Below, piece after piece: positions 48,907 through 51,856 of a stretch of DNA of 51,856 nucleotides; within the stretch, counting starts at the first letter, position 1, and every line of letters begins with the position of its first letter. The notes under the pieces are model-generated. The model had not been told where the DNA came from. It did not search any database and saw only the letters and a list, made by a program, of their open reading frames with translations. The stretch is from Apilactobacillus zhangqiuensis (GTDB lineage Bacteria; Bacillota; Bacilli; Lactobacillales; Lactobacillaceae), in the NCBI RefSeq assembly GCF_019656215.1, contig NZ_BPLK01000006.1:1-51856 (forward strand), written 5' to 3'. The translations under genes and the position numbers were made by a program.

Positions 48907-49917
48907 ATGGAATGGAAAATCGGAGATGTTACTATCCCCAATCAAGTAGTTGTTGCTCCAATGGCTGGAGTTACTAACACTGCTTTTAGAATGATTTGTA
49001 AAGAATCAGGAGCCGGACTTGTTGTCTGTGAAATGATTTCTGATCGTGGTTTAATGTACAAGAACAAGAAGACTCTAAGTATGTTGGATATTGATCCAAA
49101 AGAACATCCAATGAGTATTCAAATTTTTGGTGGTACTAAGGAAACCCTTGTAGAAGGGGCTAAGTTTATCGACCAAGAAACTGATGCTGATATTATCGAT
49201 ATCAACATGGGTTGTCCCGTAAACAAAGTTATTAAGACCGATGCCGGTTCAAAATGGCTATTGGATCCAAATAAGGTATACGAAATGGTTTCATACGTTA
49301 CAGACGCTGTTAAAAAACCAGTTACTGTTAAGATGAGAACTGGTTGGGATGAAGACCACGTATACGCTGTTCAAAATGCATTGATGGCAGAAAAGGCCGG
49401 TGCCTCAGCTATCGCAATGCACGGTAGAACTAGAAAACAAATGTACACTGGTAATGCCGACTGGGACGTATTAAAACAAGTTGCTGACGCTTTAACTATT
49501 CCATTTATGGGTAATGGGGATGTTAGAACTCCTCAAGAAGCCAAGAGGATGTTAGACGAAGTTGGAGCAGACGCTGTAATGATTGGACGTGCCGCTGAAG
49601 GTAACCCATGGATGCTACAACAAACAAAACACTATCTAGAAACCGGTGAATTATTGAAGGAACCTTCAGTCGATGAAAAGATTGCAACTGCTAAGGAACA
49701 TCTACACCGTTTAGTAGGTGTGAAGGGTGACTTCACAGGTCCACGTGAATTTAGAGGACAAGCTGCTTACTACTTAAAGGGTATTTCTCACTCAGCAAGA
49801 ACCAAAGTTGCTCTAAACAACGCTGAAACTGAACAAGAAATGGACGATATTTTCGATAATTTCCTTGAAAAGACCCATAAAAGAGAAGCAAAAAAAGCGG
49901 ATTTAAGTGAAATGTAA
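48907..49917 (+). CDS. dusB: tRNA-dihydrouridine synthase
   Basis: FMN enzyme reducing specific uridines in tRNA. The 336-residue protein has VVAPMAGVTNTAFR (14-27), catalytic Cys103 in INMGCPVNKV, VKMRTGWD, the AMHGRTRKQMYTG motif and MGNGDVRTP near the flavin site. GAGGTGA precedes the ATG. Lactobacilli have one or two Dus enzymes; the assignment to the DusB branch follows from overall length and location before lysS. Confidence 0.94.
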   Translation: MEWKIGDVTIPNQVVVAPMAGVTNTAFRMICKESGAGLVVCEMISDRGLMYKNKKTLSMLDIDPKEHPMSIQIFGGTKETLVEGAKFIDQETDADIIDINMGCPVNKVIKTDAGSKWLLDPNKVYEMVSYVTDAVKKPVTVKMRTGWDEDHVYAVQNALMAEKAGASAIAMHGRTRKQMYTGNADWDVLKQVADALTIPFMGNGDVRTPQEAKRMLDEVGADAVMIGRAAEGNPWMLQQTKHYLETGELLKEPSVDEKIATAKEHLHRLVGVKGDFTGPREFRGQAAYYLKGISHSARTKVALNNAETEQEMDDIFDNFLEKTHKREAKKADLSEM

Positions 49918-49948
49918 TTTTTTAAATTATTTTATGGTATTATGTTAA

Positions 49949-51490
<1,542 letters not shown>

Positions 51491-51501
51491 GAACTACAAT
51501 T

Positions 51502-51545
51502 AAGCGTAGAGAATTGATTAATTTCAATTCTTTACGCTTTTTTTG
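51502..51545 (+). terminator. Terminator after lysS
   Basis: A 16-bp stem (51502-51517 with 51524-51539, one G-T pair) and a long T-run. Confidence 0.93.
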
Positions 51546-51555
51546 TCGAAAGTGG

Positions 51556-51584
51556 TTGACGATGTTACACAAACTTGATAATAT
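51556..51584 (+). promoter_or_regulatory. rRNA operon promoter 1 (distal)
   Basis: TTGACG (51556-51561) followed after 17 bases by TAATAT (51579-51584). It is the first of three tandem promoters before the next 16S gene and the weakest match. Confidence 0.6.
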
Positions 51585-51637
51585 ATTAAATGTTGTTTGA
51601 AAGACGAACAGCTTGAAAAAATAAATATAAAAAGTTG

Positions 51638-51666
51638 TTGACATAACAACGATTACATGGCATAAT
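51638..51666 (+). promoter_or_regulatory. rRNA operon promoter 2
   Basis: TTGACA (51638-51643) and CATAAT (51661-51666) with exactly 17 bases of spacing. It shares the direct repeat AAAGTTGTTGACAT (51631-51644) with promoter 3. Confidence 0.85.
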
Positions 51667-51723
51667 ATTTATTGTTGTCGTTAAGAGATAACGTTAATAA
51701 ATTTGATTGCTTGAAAAAAGTTG

Positions 51724-51752
51724 TTGACATTGTTTCACAGCTTTGATATAAT
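51724..51752 (+). promoter_or_regulatory. rRNA operon promoter 3 (proximal)
   Basis: Consensus TTGACA (51724-51729) and TATAAT (51747-51752) with 17 bases of spacing. The repeat AAAGTTGTTGACAT recurs at 51717-51730. Confidence 0.92.
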
Positions 51753-51787
51753 TAAGAAGTCGTAATTTAGACATATAAATGGTAGAT

Positions 51788-51856
51788 CTTTGAAAACTGA
51801 ACAAGATTGATAATCGATGATGTGTAAGGAACTTACAACTTGGTTGTAAGAATTAA
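51788..51856 (+). other. Leader of the next rRNA operon (16S gene starts beyond the window)
   Basis: CTTTGAAAACTGAACAA (51788-51804) is the conserved pre-16S leader element of Bacillales and Lactobacillales. A hairpin follows: CTTACAAC (51832-51839) pairs with GTTGTAAG (51843-51850), likely part of the leader structure. No coding sequence is seen in 51491-51856. Confidence 0.85.

Overview
This window looks like the chromosome of a low-GC Gram-positive lactic acid bacterium (Lactobacillaceae). The evidence is an L-lactate dehydrogenase, a class II HMG-CoA reductase, a T-box leader on trpS, a Bacillus-style attenuator on pyrG, and Bacillales/Lactobacillales gene order. The protein style (CTA/TTA leucine, AGA arginine, many TTG/GTG starts) fits the small-genome insect/plant-associated lactobacilli (Apilactobacillus/Fructilactobacillus type), but genus is an inference. 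There are no mobile elements, CRISPR arrays or prophage genes. Almost everything is housekeeping.

Layout. The window runs between two rRNA operons in the same orientation. It opens in the 3' part of a 5S rRNA gene, followed by a terminator and tRNA-Thr(GGT), and closes with three tandem promoters and the leader of the next 16S gene. Region 0.4-8.7 kb: an AT-rich operon of a DUF2252 kinase-like protein and polyphosphate kinase, the RNA polymerase recycling helicase HelD (minus strand), T-box-controlled trpS, and an exopolyphosphatase. Region 8.7-12.6 kb: HMG-CoA reductase, a HEXXH-containing protein, a sirtuin and a DUF72 protein. Region 12.6-22.1 kb: metG, tatD, rnmV, rsmA, veg, ispE, purR, glmU, prs and a DUF3899 membrane protein, nearly the classical Bacillus order. 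Region 22.1-36.6 kb interrupts that order: HAD phosphatase and YwfO-type HD protein (minus), DUF1934 protein, rpoE, pyrG, murA, rpmE2, LMW phosphatase (minus), murF, cshA, alr, a MazE-like/MazF pair, a CBS-ACT protein and ldh (both minus). Region 36.8-51.5 kb resumes the Bacillus order: pth, mfd, a flippase, rqcP, divIC, a YabR-type S1 protein, tilS, hpt, ftsH, hslO, dusB, lysS.

How the genes work together. The bulk is translation and rRNA/tRNA maturation (trpS, metG, lysS, rnmV, rsmA, tilS, dusB, pth, rqcP, rpmE2), nucleotide supply (prs, purR, hpt, pyrG), wall synthesis and division (glmU, murA, murF, alr, flippase, divIC), and transcription or stress upkeep (helD, rpoE, mfd, cshA, ftsH, hslO). 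Polyphosphate synthesis (ppk) and breakdown (ppx) lie within 8 kb of each other.

Most notable observations: a DUF2252-PPK operon with overlapping genes; a pyrG leader starting GGGC upstream of a pyrimidine-rich terminator stem (CTP-sensing by G reiteration); a MurA with Asp in place of the fosfomycin-target Cys; a MazE-like antitoxin that keeps the toxin-binding tail but has a shortened DNA-binding half; an apparently orphan IspE beside a mevalonate-pathway enzyme; and duplicated promoters before veg and before the downstream rRNA operon. I did not find a clearly new multi-gene system. The DUF2252-PPK pair and the HMG-CoA reductase/HEXXH/sirtuin/DUF72 cluster are the best places to look for undescribed biology.
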